Assembly (NCBI RefSeq): GCF_010015475.1
Contig: NZ_SSNI01000009.1
Span: 124,001 to 188,000 of the forward strand
Direction: 5' to 3'
Source: Pontibacter pamirensis
GTDB taxonomy: Bacteria; Bacteroidota; Bacteroidia; Cytophagales; Hymenobacteraceae
DNA length: 64,000 nt
This document shows positions 9,564-18,320 of the stretch, piece after piece. The notes beneath the pieces are model-generated. The model saw only the letters and a program-made list of their open reading frames with translations, was not told the DNA's origin and did no database searches. A program made the translations under genes and the position numbers. The stretch's first letter is position 1; each line of letters begins with the position of its first letter.

Positions 9564-9967
9564 CTTGATTTTCGTTTATATTATCAAATAAATATTGCTG
9601 TGATTCCCTTTGTTGTATGTTCTGCGTTACGTGCGAAAAAAACCAAATAATAGTATAATTATCTCTATATAAATAATATAAAAATAAAATTAATAGGAAA
9701 ACTTCAAGATGACAGAGATCATGTTCCCGACTGATTTCTTTCCTGTGAAGGAAGAAATCCCTTGTCTAAGTTTAAGACAGAATTCAAATCAACCTGATAT
9801 GAACGACGCTTCGAAAGCACGAAGGCTTGAGAAATACATGTTGATGAAGATCAATATTTCTACTGATGTGCATCATCGCTGAAGAATGCTGTATAACGTT
9901 ACTTTGTTTTGTAAACCAGCTAATTAAGGAAGCAGCTGTAGAACATTAAACTTTAAATAGGGAAATT
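9564..9967. other. Divergent AT-rich regulatory region upstream of the universal stress genes
   Basis: The stretch at about 9640-9705 is almost entirely A and T and probably contains promoters for the membrane-protein gene and the stress genes. The rest holds a possible short reading frame (9709-9882), listed separately. Confidence 0.4.
9709..9882 (+). CDS. Possible small protein of 57 residues upstream of the universal stress genes
   Basis: An ATG-started frame of 57 residues ends 85 bp before the first universal stress gene. Its N-terminus, MTEIMFPTDFFP, resembles the first beta-strand of UspA proteins (compare MRTILVPTDYSQ next door), but the rest is charged and unlike Usp. It follows directly on a very AT-rich stretch that could serve as promoter. 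It could be a small leader protein, a degenerate Usp start or a chance frame. Homology was not tested. Confidence 0.3.
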   Translation: MTEIMFPTDFFPVKEEIPCLSLRQNSNQPDMNDASKARRLEKYMLMKINISTDVHHR

Positions 9968-10972
9968 ATGAGAACGATTTTAGTGCCCACCGACTATTCT
10001 CAAAATGCACACAATGCCTTGCTTTATGCCATAGAACTGGCAAAGGCAACGGAGTCAGACATTGTGCTGTTTCATGCATTCTATAAGCCGCTCTCTTACC
10101 CCTACCACATGGACTTCTCTACTGTAGTGCATGAGCAGGAAAGAGAAAAAGTAAAGAAACTGGAGGCGTATGTACATGAGGCCAGGGAGTCATTGTTCAA
10201 AAATTTTTCGCTCCGCTTTCTTACCACAGTTCCCACAGGTGTAGAAGAGAGAAATAAACTACATCATACCAGAAGCGGGTTTCACGCGGTTGATATTAAT
10301 AATCCGTCCGCTGATAAAGCGAAGCTGAATATAAAGTGTGTGTGCAAGCATGGCTTCGCTTTTGATGAAATATTGAAAGCTGTAGATGTGCACCAGGCAG
10401 ACCTGGTGGTGATGGGAACAAGGGGAGGAGGAGCGATACAGCGGGCTTTGCTTGGCCGCACGACCATTGCCGTTATGCGAGATGTGCATGTGCCAGTGCT
10501 GGCTGTTCCACAGAATGTGCAGTTTACAGGATTAAAGTCTATTGTTTTTGCCTCTGACCTGTCCAAATTGCCATCTGCCCAGGTATTCGATTCGCTTCGT
10601 GTGTTTGTGAAGGCGTTTGCTAGCAAGCTACAGGTATTGCACTTGTATAGGAAGGACATGCGGCATGACCAGCAGGAAAACGCCTTAGCTGCTTTAGACA
10701 CTTTAGATAAGCACCTGCACGACATTGATTATGATGTTATTTTCCAGCAGCGGAACGACGCAGCTGAGGCTATCCAGGATTTTATGCACGATAAGCAAGC
10801 AGAACTTCTTGTACTAATGCCTCAGAAGCACTCTTTCCTGGAAACCATTCTGAGTAAGAGCATTACAGAGCGCATGATGGCGAAGGCTTTTGTCCCGCTG
10901 CTGGCTTTGCCTTCTGTTAATATGCTAAGTAATAGCGCCATGTTGGAGAACCATAGGGAGGTCCAATTTTGA
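9968..10972 (+). CDS. Universal stress protein, two tandem UspA domains (first of pair)
   Basis: UspA-family proteins bind ATP or other ligands and accumulate under stress or growth arrest. Domain 1 (about 1-175) starts MRTILVPTDYS and contains GTRGGGAIQRALLGRTT. This fits the G-2X-G-9X-G ATP-binding pattern, except that arginine replaces the usual final Ser/Thr. Between the two halves of domain 1 lies an unusual insertion of about 35-45 residues (around 78-120). Domain 2 (about 180-310) is degenerate and lacks the glycine motif. The length is 334 residues. It is 38 bp upstream of a second, related gene, probably in one operon. Confidence 0.9.
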   Translation: MRTILVPTDYSQNAHNALLYAIELAKATESDIVLFHAFYKPLSYPYHMDFSTVVHEQEREKVKKLEAYVHEARESLFKNFSLRFLTTVPTGVEERNKLHHTRSGFHAVDINNPSADKAKLNIKCVCKHGFAFDEILKAVDVHQADLVVMGTRGGGAIQRALLGRTTIAVMRDVHVPVLAVPQNVQFTGLKSIVFASDLSKLPSAQVFDSLRVFVKAFASKLQVLHLYRKDMRHDQQENALAALDTLDKHLHDIDYDVIFQQRNDAAEAIQDFMHDKQAELLVLMPQKHSFLETILSKSITERMMAKAFVPLLALPSVNMLSNSAMLENHREVQF

Positions 10973-11010
10973 TATAGCTGGAAGATTCCAGAAATTTTTT
11001 ACCTGAACAG

Positions 11011-11910
11011 ATGAAAACCGTACTCGTTCCTGTCGATTATTCCCAAGCATCCATTAAGGCACTAGAGGTTGCCTTGAACCTAGCCTCCCGTGTGCGTGCG
11101 CAGCTACTGCTATGCCATGTTTACCAGTCTCCTGTGTATGTTGCAGAGGCTTATCATCCGGTGTATGCCTTGCCGGCTTATGAAACAAAGCAGGATGCAA
11201 TGAAGAAGTTAAGGACATTTGTGAAGCTGGTGAGAAAGAATTCGGAAGTGGATGTGCCGATAAAATGCACCACAGTGACAGGGGGTGTGGTAGAGGAGTT
11301 GCTGGAGCTGGCCAGAAACAGAAAGGTAAGTCTGATTGTAATGGGTACCACGGGGCGCGGATCTTTAGAAAACAGGTTGTTCGGTTCCACCACAAAGCAC
11401 CTGGTAAAAAATGCTTCCTGCCCTGTTTTAGCTGTTCCTGAAAAGGCTCGAATCAGCCATCTTGAAAGAATCGTGTACGCCTCTGCGCTTGACCCTGCCG
11501 AAGCAGACGCTCTGGTGCAACTGGCGGATGTGCGAAAGCTTTTCAATTCTTCGATAACGCTTCTGCACGTTAATTGTGGCCGGGAGGAAGGTAAGGTGAA
11601 CATCGATGTCAGAAGGAATGAGTTGATGAAGAACTTCCCGGACGATGCGTATACCTTTTCTCAAGTAATATGTGATGATATAGCGGAAGGCATAGAGCAT
11701 TTTGTAGAAGGGTATAATGCCGATTTAGTTGCTTTTACCGTTTCTAAGCGTGGCTTCTGGAAGAACCTGCTTCAAAGCAGCATTACAAGCAGACTGCTTG
11801 AAGAGTTTCATCTGCCTATGTTAGCGTTTCCGCAATATGCAGGAGCAGTAACTGGCATAGCGCAAGAAGAAGAGCAAATCGCAAAGCAGGACCAGTCTCT
11901 TAAGCCTTAA
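11011..11910 (+). CDS. Universal stress protein, two tandem UspA domains (second of pair)
   Basis: The 299-residue protein has two UspA domains. The first begins MKTVLVPVDYSQAS and carries GTTGRGSLENRLFGSTT, a complete G-2X-G-9X-G(S/T) ATP-binding motif. The second half has lost it. It is a paralogue of the preceding gene and likely cotranscribed. The last 11 bp overlap the 3' end of the convergent GT87-type gene. Confidence 0.92.
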   Translation: MKTVLVPVDYSQASIKALEVALNLASRVRAQLLLCHVYQSPVYVAEAYHPVYALPAYETKQDAMKKLRTFVKLVRKNSEVDVPIKCTTVTGGVVEELLELARNRKVSLIVMGTTGRGSLENRLFGSTTKHLVKNASCPVLAVPEKARISHLERIVYASALDPAEADALVQLADVRKLFNSSITLLHVNCGREEGKVNIDVRRNELMKNFPDDAYTFSQVICDDIAEGIEHFVEGYNADLVAFTVSKRGFWKNLLQSSITSRLLEEFHLPMLAFPQYAGAVTGIAQEEEQIAKQDQSLKP

Positions 11911-13135
11911 GGACCTCTCCCTGCTGGTATTGCTCATCTTTTAAAATTGTTCTCGTTTTATACCTCAACACAAACAGCAGGAATAAAAGTAGCACGGCGC
12001 CAAAGCTGTAAACTGATATGTCATGCAGGTACCCGTACAAGGCAGCACCTGTTACATCCCGGATGTTAGCTCCTATGAGAAGGCAAGCCAACACCAGGCC
12101 CGCCTTGCCTGCAAGGGAAAACTTCTGATAATGATGTATCAGGTAAATGATGCAGGGGGCCGTAAACAAAAATGCATTCTCGCTTGTAAACGCGAATAAC
12201 GGAATTAGCGCTATCAAAAAAGATAACTCCGGCACTTTATGCTGCGGCAAGTGGCGCCCCCATCTGACAAACACCAGGAATACGCTTCCGATAAGGCCAA
12301 GCATGATGAGCTGGTAAATCTTTATGGCTGAAGCACTCGTCAAGACGTATTGCACCGGAGTATAGCGGGCCATGACAGAGAAAATGGTATGGTTGCCCTC
12401 TGAGAGTAGACTTTGCTTTGCCCGCAGTTCAACAAACAGCTCCTGAAACCAGCTTGTATATAAGTATTTGAAAGCAGGGATGGAAGAATAAAACAGAAAC
12501 GGCAAGAGTCCCAGCAGTACGATAAAACCTACTGAATAGAGGGTGGCACGATAGCGCTGCCTGAAGAGTAGGTATGGATAAAAGATTAAACCAAAAGGTT
12601 TGATAAACAAGCTCACTGCCAATAACAGTCCGGTTAAGACAGGCTTGTCCTGCACAAAGCTTTTAATCAGGAAGATGTAAATTCCCAACAAAAGTAAGTT
12701 AACCTGCCCCAGGTGCCATTCCCGGTGTAAATGTACTCCAACAGCCAGAAAGGCCACTATAAGTACAATGTTTCGTTTTCTGTTGTCCGGGGGCGCGCTA
12801 CCAGACGGTACAACTATCCTATAAAAAGTTTGGAAAGCTAAAACTGCAACAGCAGTCAATAGTACCCAGTAAAGCACTTTAGCGAACGAAAAGGGCAGTA
12901 AAAGGAAGGGTATAAAGTACAAGGCTGCTGTAGGCGAATATTTATAAATATAATGACCGTCTGCTTCTATCCGGTACAACTCTTCCCCCTGAGTGAGACG
13001 GCTGGCTGTTCTGTAGTATACCTCCAGGTCATGCATCCATAGCCGTTCATTCACTACTTCACCAATCAATAAAGCCAAGCTAATGATACTTATAAAGTAA
13101 ATCCAGGTATGCCTGTGGTTGAGGAGCTTGTTCAT
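11900..13135 (-). CDS. GT87-type (DUF2029) polytopic glycosyltransferase
   Basis: The 411-residue integral membrane protein has about ten hydrophobic helices. Its first periplasmic loop carries DLEVYYRTASRLTQGEELYR and then YIYKYSPTAALYF, the conserved Asp and Y-P pattern of the GT87/DUF2029 family. Those enzymes use polyprenyl-phosphate sugars to glycosylate envelope lipids or glycans outside the membrane. The sugar and acceptor here are unknown. It is encoded alone and converges on the stress genes. Confidence 0.75.
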   Translation of the reverse strand: MNKLLNHRHTWIYFISIISLALLIGEVVNERLWMHDLEVYYRTASRLTQGEELYRIEADGHYIYKYSPTAALYFIPFLLLPFSFAKVLYWVLLTAVAVLAFQTFYRIVVPSGSAPPDNRKRNIVLIVAFLAVGVHLHREWHLGQVNLLLLGIYIFLIKSFVQDKPVLTGLLLAVSLFIKPFGLIFYPYLLFRQRYRATLYSVGFIVLLGLLPFLFYSSIPAFKYLYTSWFQELFVELRAKQSLLSEGNHTIFSVMARYTPVQYVLTSASAIKIYQLIMLGLIGSVFLVFVRWGRHLPQHKVPELSFLIALIPLFAFTSENAFLFTAPCIIYLIHHYQKFSLAGKAGLVLACLLIGANIRDVTGAALYGYLHDISVYSFGAVLLLFLLFVLRYKTRTILKDEQYQQGEVLKA

Positions 13136-13410
13136 AAATTGATATTGCTGTCGCTTGTTCTATTCACGAGTTTAGTTAAATTTAATTACAGGTGGTTATC
13201 TGTGTGAAAAGAGCTGGCAGGAATAGTATTTGCCTGCTATTTTTATAATTGAGGGATTATCAGGTCTGAAGTAAAACCACCACTATAACTCATATCTGTC
13301 TTATAATGGTCTGAAATTTGCTACAGTGTCAAGCTGTTACAAATGAAATTTTCTTCAACCTAATAAAATTCTCCGGCAATTAGCGAAATTGCGCCTCTTA
13401 TTTAGACTAC

Positions 13411-13875
13411 ATGCTGGAAACACTTGTTTATACCTTTCTGCTGAGCATTTCACCTTTTGGTGAGGCACGTGCTGGCATTCCTTACGCTGTCTTAAATGAT
13501 TTGCCTTTAGCCTGGGCTTTTGTGGTAGGCTTGGTTGCTAATTTGCTGATCTTCCCTCTACTTTCGTGGCTGATTGATACTTTCAGCCTAAAGCTTTGGC
13601 CTAACCGTACTTATAGGAAAAGTGTCATTAACTTATCTAAGAGAGCTAAAAGAGGAGTGGGGAATGAAGTTCAGAAATATGGCTTTTGGGGCCTGATGAT
13701 TTTTGTGATGATACCCCTTCCCGGTACAGGAGCATACATGGGTACTATTGCTGCTTACGTTTTTAAAATCGGCCGCGGAAGTGCTTTTTTAGCGATTAGT
13801 ATAGGCGTAGTTATTTCCTGTATCCTGATGGCTGCCGGATCCTATTTCGGTAACATCGGACTGCAGGCTTTATAA
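13411..13875 (+). CDS. Small multidrug-export-type membrane protein (COG2426)
   Basis: The 154-residue protein has about four hydrophobic helices. It carries the family signatures SPFGEARAGIPYA near the N-terminus and PLPGTGAYMGT near residues 103-113. The family is named for small multidrug export, but I know of no firm functional evidence for most members. It is monocistronic and converges on the AsmA-like gene. Confidence 0.75.
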   Translation: MLETLVYTFLLSISPFGEARAGIPYAVLNDLPLAWAFVVGLVANLLIFPLLSWLIDTFSLKLWPNRTYRKSVINLSKRAKRGVGNEVQKYGFWGLMIFVMIPLPGTGAYMGTIAAYVFKIGRGSAFLAISIGVVISCILMAAGSYFGNIGLQAL

Positions 13876-13994
13876 ATTCCCCTTTTTCATTTATTTTTCA
13901 GCTTTTTAGATTTTCATACATTTGGCGCTTAATACAGTCTTTAAGGCATATTCAAATTTAGTACTTTGAGCTGTAAATGAACGCTTTCCGAACC

Positions 13995-14017
13995 TGACGG
14001 CATATTTTTCGCCGTCA
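13995..14017. terminator. Hairpin between convergent genes
   Basis: TGACGGC (13995-14001) pairs with GCCGTCA (14011-14017) across a 9-base loop, between the 3' ends of the COG2426 and AsmA-like genes. There is no strong T-run on either side, so the terminator role is tentative. Confidence 0.3.
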
Positions 14018-14122
14018 AAAACAAAGTTAGAACAAGCTCCAGGTTTGGTGAAAAGTATATCTTCAAAATTTAAGAACGTTTTCATCTTGTGCTATCTTCA
14101 GTGTAGAGTATAGGTTCCCGTG

Positions 14123-17100
14123 CTAAAATGCTATAAATTTTTCTGCTATGCGTTCTACAAAAGGTACCATCAGGCTGGAAGTGATGCCCTCTATCATAGC
14201 TTTACCCATATGGTTGAATACAGATTTTGAATAATCACGCTCCACTTCTATATTCCCCTCTCTTAATTCTCTGCGGCCTGCGGGGTTATTGGACTTAATG
14301 ATTAAATTGTTCACTAGCCAGCTCCCTGCTTTACGCAGAAAGCCAGGGTTTTCAGGGTCATCTTTATCTAGGAGTAAAATTTCGAAGTCGTTGTAGAAGA
14401 ACTGCATTTGCCCGACTGCCATGTGTTCTGTAGACTTCACAGAAAAGGCCGCCTTATCTATCTGTCCATCTTCTATACTTACAAAAATCAGGTTCTTAAA
14501 CAGGGGATTCAAGGCATCGAAATCCATGGGTTGAAGTGTGCCTTCGTAAGTATACATGTCTTCCGGATGATTCAGGTGAAACATAAAACGAACACTCAAT
14601 TCGCTTTCACCCATCAACTGAGCAGAAGCATGCACCAGAGCGATACTATCTAGGCTTAACAGCGTAGGATCATTGGTGACATTGAAGACTTCTATGTTAG
14701 CGTCTACGAAGCTAAGTATACCTGGTTTATTGCCATTCGGTGCTACTTCTGCATAAGTCAGTGTGGCGTCTTTTACAACAATTGTATCCACATCAACATA
14801 ATAATCTACCTGTCGAAGCATTTCCTGCAGGGTGGGGGGCCTTCTGTCCGGATTTTCCGGAATACGCTTGTCCCGGTAAATATCCAGCAGCGGGTTAATA
14901 AGGAGCGCTTTCCTGATGATGATGTCCTGGTTGTTAAAAAGCGCATCCAGGTCTACTCCCTTCAGTTGCACTTGCGGAACATGCACATCAAAGCGATCAT
15001 TCTCATAAGTGAGCCTGCTCATAAAATCATCTCTTTCGTAGAGCGGCAACAGGCGCAGGTCCTCAATGTAGAGGGACTGATCCTCTAGTGATGTTCTGAT
15101 TTCCCCAATATTCAGCCTATACAAGCTGTCGGGTAGTAAGTAGGAGTAGTCCCGTACCAGCACGTCAATTTCATCTGCCTGGAACATTTCCAGCGGATCA
15201 TTGGCCTCCAGAGATACAGTTCGCAGCTGATCCATTGCCACCGACACATGTGCTATCCTCTGGCTTGTCAGTACCGTATCCTGCAGGATGTTGAAGGTGA
15301 CATTGCCATCGTTAACCCGCAGTTTATCCACTCTGAATGTTTCTACTACTTCGGCTATCTGTTTCAGTGTTTCTGAATCATCTGTGTTTTCCTCTTCGTC
15401 TCGGGTATCTGTGCTACGCGAAGGCACATTCCGGTCCTGGAGAACGGCTACTTCGGGTGCTGTGAGGAACATCTCTGCCATGGCAAACTCTCCTGTTTCA
15501 TACGCCTGTATTAGGTCTAACCCCCTTACATGGAAACGTTCAGCAGAGACATCAAAAAGGTTGCGGTTTGCCTGTTCAATGTGCTGGAGCTTAAGGCGTG
15601 CATTTACTTCTTTATCAGAAGCCACATGAATGCGGCGGGCAGTAAGTTCCTGCTGTTGGCTGGAATATAGCAGGCTGTCTAGCCTGATAGTGTAAATACC
15701 ATCAGGCGATCTGTACGTATAATCTCCCGCTGTCAGGTTCATCTCCTGCATCGGGAGAACGTCATCCAGCGCACCTAACCTGGCAGAACCAAGGTTAAGA
15801 CCCAGCACAGTGGCGGAGGCATGATCCAGCAGTTGCGTACGGGTTACGTCAGCGCTTTTATCACGATATGTAAAGGTGCCATCCTCCATACGCAGGACAT
15901 TCACCTTAATAGGGTTCACAATACGGTACAAGTCATCCATTGCCCCTTGCTGCTCCTGTGGCGCAGGTATAGTCCGATCCTTCAGCATAGCAAAGTCCGG
16001 TTGCCTGAGCAACACCTGGTCCATCAAGAGCTCGCCTGTTTCAATCGCTCTTATTATATCAAGTCCGGTCACGCTAAAATGAGTGGCAGAAATATCATAG
16101 AGGTTCCGGCTGGCAACACCCATGGTCTTCATCCGGTTATAAACATCTTGGTTGGGTGCCAGTGCCAAAGACTGGGCGGAGAGCAACTGCTTTTGGGTAG
16201 AGTAGTGTATGCGGTCCAGCGTAAAGGTATAGAGGTTGTCAGGTGTCCAGAAGGTGTAATCACGCGCTGTCAGGACAGCCTCTTCCACTGGAAGGCTTTC
16301 TGCTAAAGGGGAGAAGATATAAGCCGAATCTACTTTCAGTGCGGTGGCGCTCATGGAGATGTGTTGCAACTCCTGAATTCGCTTAAACTGACTAGTTCCG
16401 GTAAGATGCGTGAAGGAAGCATCCTGTATGTTTATATTTTCTACAAAAAGCCAGCTGATGAAATCAGACACAGCAGTATAAGCCTCCTGCAACTGGGCTT
16501 CAGTATCTGCTTTCGGTATAGATTTGTCGCGCCCTATCTTTATAATAGGGTTTAAAATATTTACTGTGCCTATGGTAAGACTGTCGGTTTGCCAAGCCTG
16601 AATCAGGTCCATGTTGCTAAAGTGCAGGAAAGGCGCATTTATATTGTAAATGAGTGGCTGCGCGCTGCCGCTTTGTTTGAGTCTGTCGTTTTTCTCCTTG
16701 TCACCTACAACCTGAATGTCGTTCAGGTGAAAATAATTGCCACGGGTAGACAGTTCCAGGTTTCCGGTGTTTATAGTATGCAGACTAAAAGGATGCTGAT
16801 AGGTATAGCTTTCAGCAGAAAAAAGCAGTGCTTCAGCGAAGAGGTTGTTCTTTGGTGAAAACAGCGTGCTCGAATCAAGGCGGATTTCCTGCAGGGCTAT
16901 TTTCATGCCGTCCAGTTCGTGCACCGTGATAAGTTCCTCCAGGCTTTCACTTACCTTGATATTTCCTTCTGTCAGGCGCAGCTCCCCAATTTCTATCGCC
17001 GTCAGGTACTTTGATACATCCTGATACACCTCATTTAATTCAGCCGTTTCAGTGGTAGCGGAAGCAACCATGTTGCGTAGAATATTAAGATCTGGCTTTT

Positions 17101-18028
17101 CCAGGAGAAGTTCGGTAATGTGTAATTGCTTTTTATGGTAAGCCTCTAACAAATCCAGGCCTGTCACGCGCAGCCCCGGCACTTTAGCAGCGTACAGGGT
17201 TTGGCTAGTTGCTTCAGGGGTAGCCTGTCGGTTTGGCAGAAGTGCTATACCTTCAGCCGTTAGAGTAGCCTCTTTCGAGGAGTATGAGAATAAATTAACC
17301 TGCAGCTGGTAGACGCTGTCAGGTGCCTGATAGGTATAGTCCCTAACCGTGATCTGCACGCCATCCGCATGAAACAGGCGGGAGGAATCCGGTTCGTCAT
17401 GCGGTGGGATGCTGAATTCTTGCAGCTGTAAAGAAACCTGCGGTATTTCATGCTGTGGGAGGTCTTGCTCACTAAAGGTTAGGTAGCGGAAAGTAGCATC
17501 TTGAATATCAATCTTCCCGATTTGTAAAGCGTCAAGAAATCCAGGAAGCGAGCTACTACCTTCCTGTTTGTCATCTACTGTGTCACTCTTTATACTTTCA
17601 TCCCTAATCAGGGTGATAAGAGGTCTTTCTGCGGTTACCATTCCGATGTTTGCCCGGTTATGGAAAAGGGCATCCAGCAGGTTTATCCGGGAAATCTGGA
17701 AGTGTGGTGTTTCCACTTCAAAGAGTAGTGGAGTAGCAGCGCCAGTGCTGCGCAGCTGCTGGTGCACAGCCGTATCAGGGGAAATGTGCAGTTGTTCCAT
17801 TGTCACTGTTCCCATCAGCAGGTTGATCTGCAAATCTTTAAAATCAAGCGAGTAAAGGCCATTTGTGTTTTCACTTACCTGCTCTTTCAGGATACGCCCT
17901 ACAACAGGTTCTAAAACTGTAAGCAGTAAGATAGAAGCCAACAGAATGAAACCAACTATGCCTCCAAGTATCATTCCTGTGATCTTTAACACTTTCCGAC
18001 CCAGGCTTGGCGTAGCTGGTTGTGACAT
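14123..18028 (-). CDS. Giant AsmA/DUF748-like envelope protein with six internal repeats
   Basis: The 1301-residue protein has one N-terminal membrane anchor (about 15-40) and a very long extracytoplasmic part. Six repeats of about 180-210 residues share a pattern: a phrase like LYDISA.HF.V.GLD, then a helix (IIRAIETGELLMDQV), then L..PD...L.DR..P, a variable acidic segment, then the phrase I..L...D.TF.Y. Repeats start near 98, 283, 465, 652, 838 and 1020. The overall plan resembles AsmA/DUF748 proteins, which form long beta-rich grooves linked to lipid transport or outer-membrane homeostasis. The assignment rests on pattern, not an alignment. It is encoded alone. Confidence 0.6.
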   Translation of the reverse strand: MSQPATPSLGRKVLKITGMILGGIVGFILLASILLLTVLEPVVGRILKEQVSENTNGLYSLDFKDLQINLLMGTVTMEQLHISPDTAVHQQLRSTGAATPLLFEVETPHFQISRINLLDALFHNRANIGMVTAERPLITLIRDESIKSDTVDDKQEGSSSLPGFLDALQIGKIDIQDATFRYLTFSEQDLPQHEIPQVSLQLQEFSIPPHDEPDSSRLFHADGVQITVRDYTYQAPDSVYQLQVNLFSYSSKEATLTAEGIALLPNRQATPEATSQTLYAAKVPGLRVTGLDLLEAYHKKQLHITELLLEKPDLNILRNMVASATTETAELNEVYQDVSKYLTAIEIGELRLTEGNIKVSESLEELITVHELDGMKIALQEIRLDSSTLFSPKNNLFAEALLFSAESYTYQHPFSLHTINTGNLELSTRGNYFHLNDIQVVGDKEKNDRLKQSGSAQPLIYNINAPFLHFSNMDLIQAWQTDSLTIGTVNILNPIIKIGRDKSIPKADTEAQLQEAYTAVSDFISWLFVENINIQDASFTHLTGTSQFKRIQELQHISMSATALKVDSAYIFSPLAESLPVEEAVLTARDYTFWTPDNLYTFTLDRIHYSTQKQLLSAQSLALAPNQDVYNRMKTMGVASRNLYDISATHFSVTGLDIIRAIETGELLMDQVLLRQPDFAMLKDRTIPAPQEQQGAMDDLYRIVNPIKVNVLRMEDGTFTYRDKSADVTRTQLLDHASATVLGLNLGSARLGALDDVLPMQEMNLTAGDYTYRSPDGIYTIRLDSLLYSSQQQELTARRIHVASDKEVNARLKLQHIEQANRNLFDVSAERFHVRGLDLIQAYETGEFAMAEMFLTAPEVAVLQDRNVPSRSTDTRDEEENTDDSETLKQIAEVVETFRVDKLRVNDGNVTFNILQDTVLTSQRIAHVSVAMDQLRTVSLEANDPLEMFQADEIDVLVRDYSYLLPDSLYRLNIGEIRTSLEDQSLYIEDLRLLPLYERDDFMSRLTYENDRFDVHVPQVQLKGVDLDALFNNQDIIIRKALLINPLLDIYRDKRIPENPDRRPPTLQEMLRQVDYYVDVDTIVVKDATLTYAEVAPNGNKPGILSFVDANIEVFNVTNDPTLLSLDSIALVHASAQLMGESELSVRFMFHLNHPEDMYTYEGTLQPMDFDALNPLFKNLIFVSIEDGQIDKAAFSVKSTEHMAVGQMQFFYNDFEILLLDKDDPENPGFLRKAGSWLVNNLIIKSNNPAGRRELREGNIEVERDYSKSVFNHMGKAMIEGITSSLMVPFVERIAEKFIAF

Positions 18029-18320
18029 GGGATATCTTTAATTAGGGTTTTCAGGCATGGTAAAAGCCTTATATATATGTTACGGTTTTTTTATAAGAAC
18101 AGATTTTTTGTGCAAAACTTAAAGTAGGTTGATGGGGGTGAAGGCAGCATTCAGATTGCTTTCCGAAACCTTGTGCCCTTATCTTCCTTTAATGCAAAAA
18201 TCCCAGTATTCTTTTGAGATAAGGAATTCACAGCTGCGAGGTTTGTCATTTTTACTAAGCTACGGTGCAACATATACTTATAACGGGTAATATTATGTCC
18301 TCTGTCTTTACTCCCTCTTC

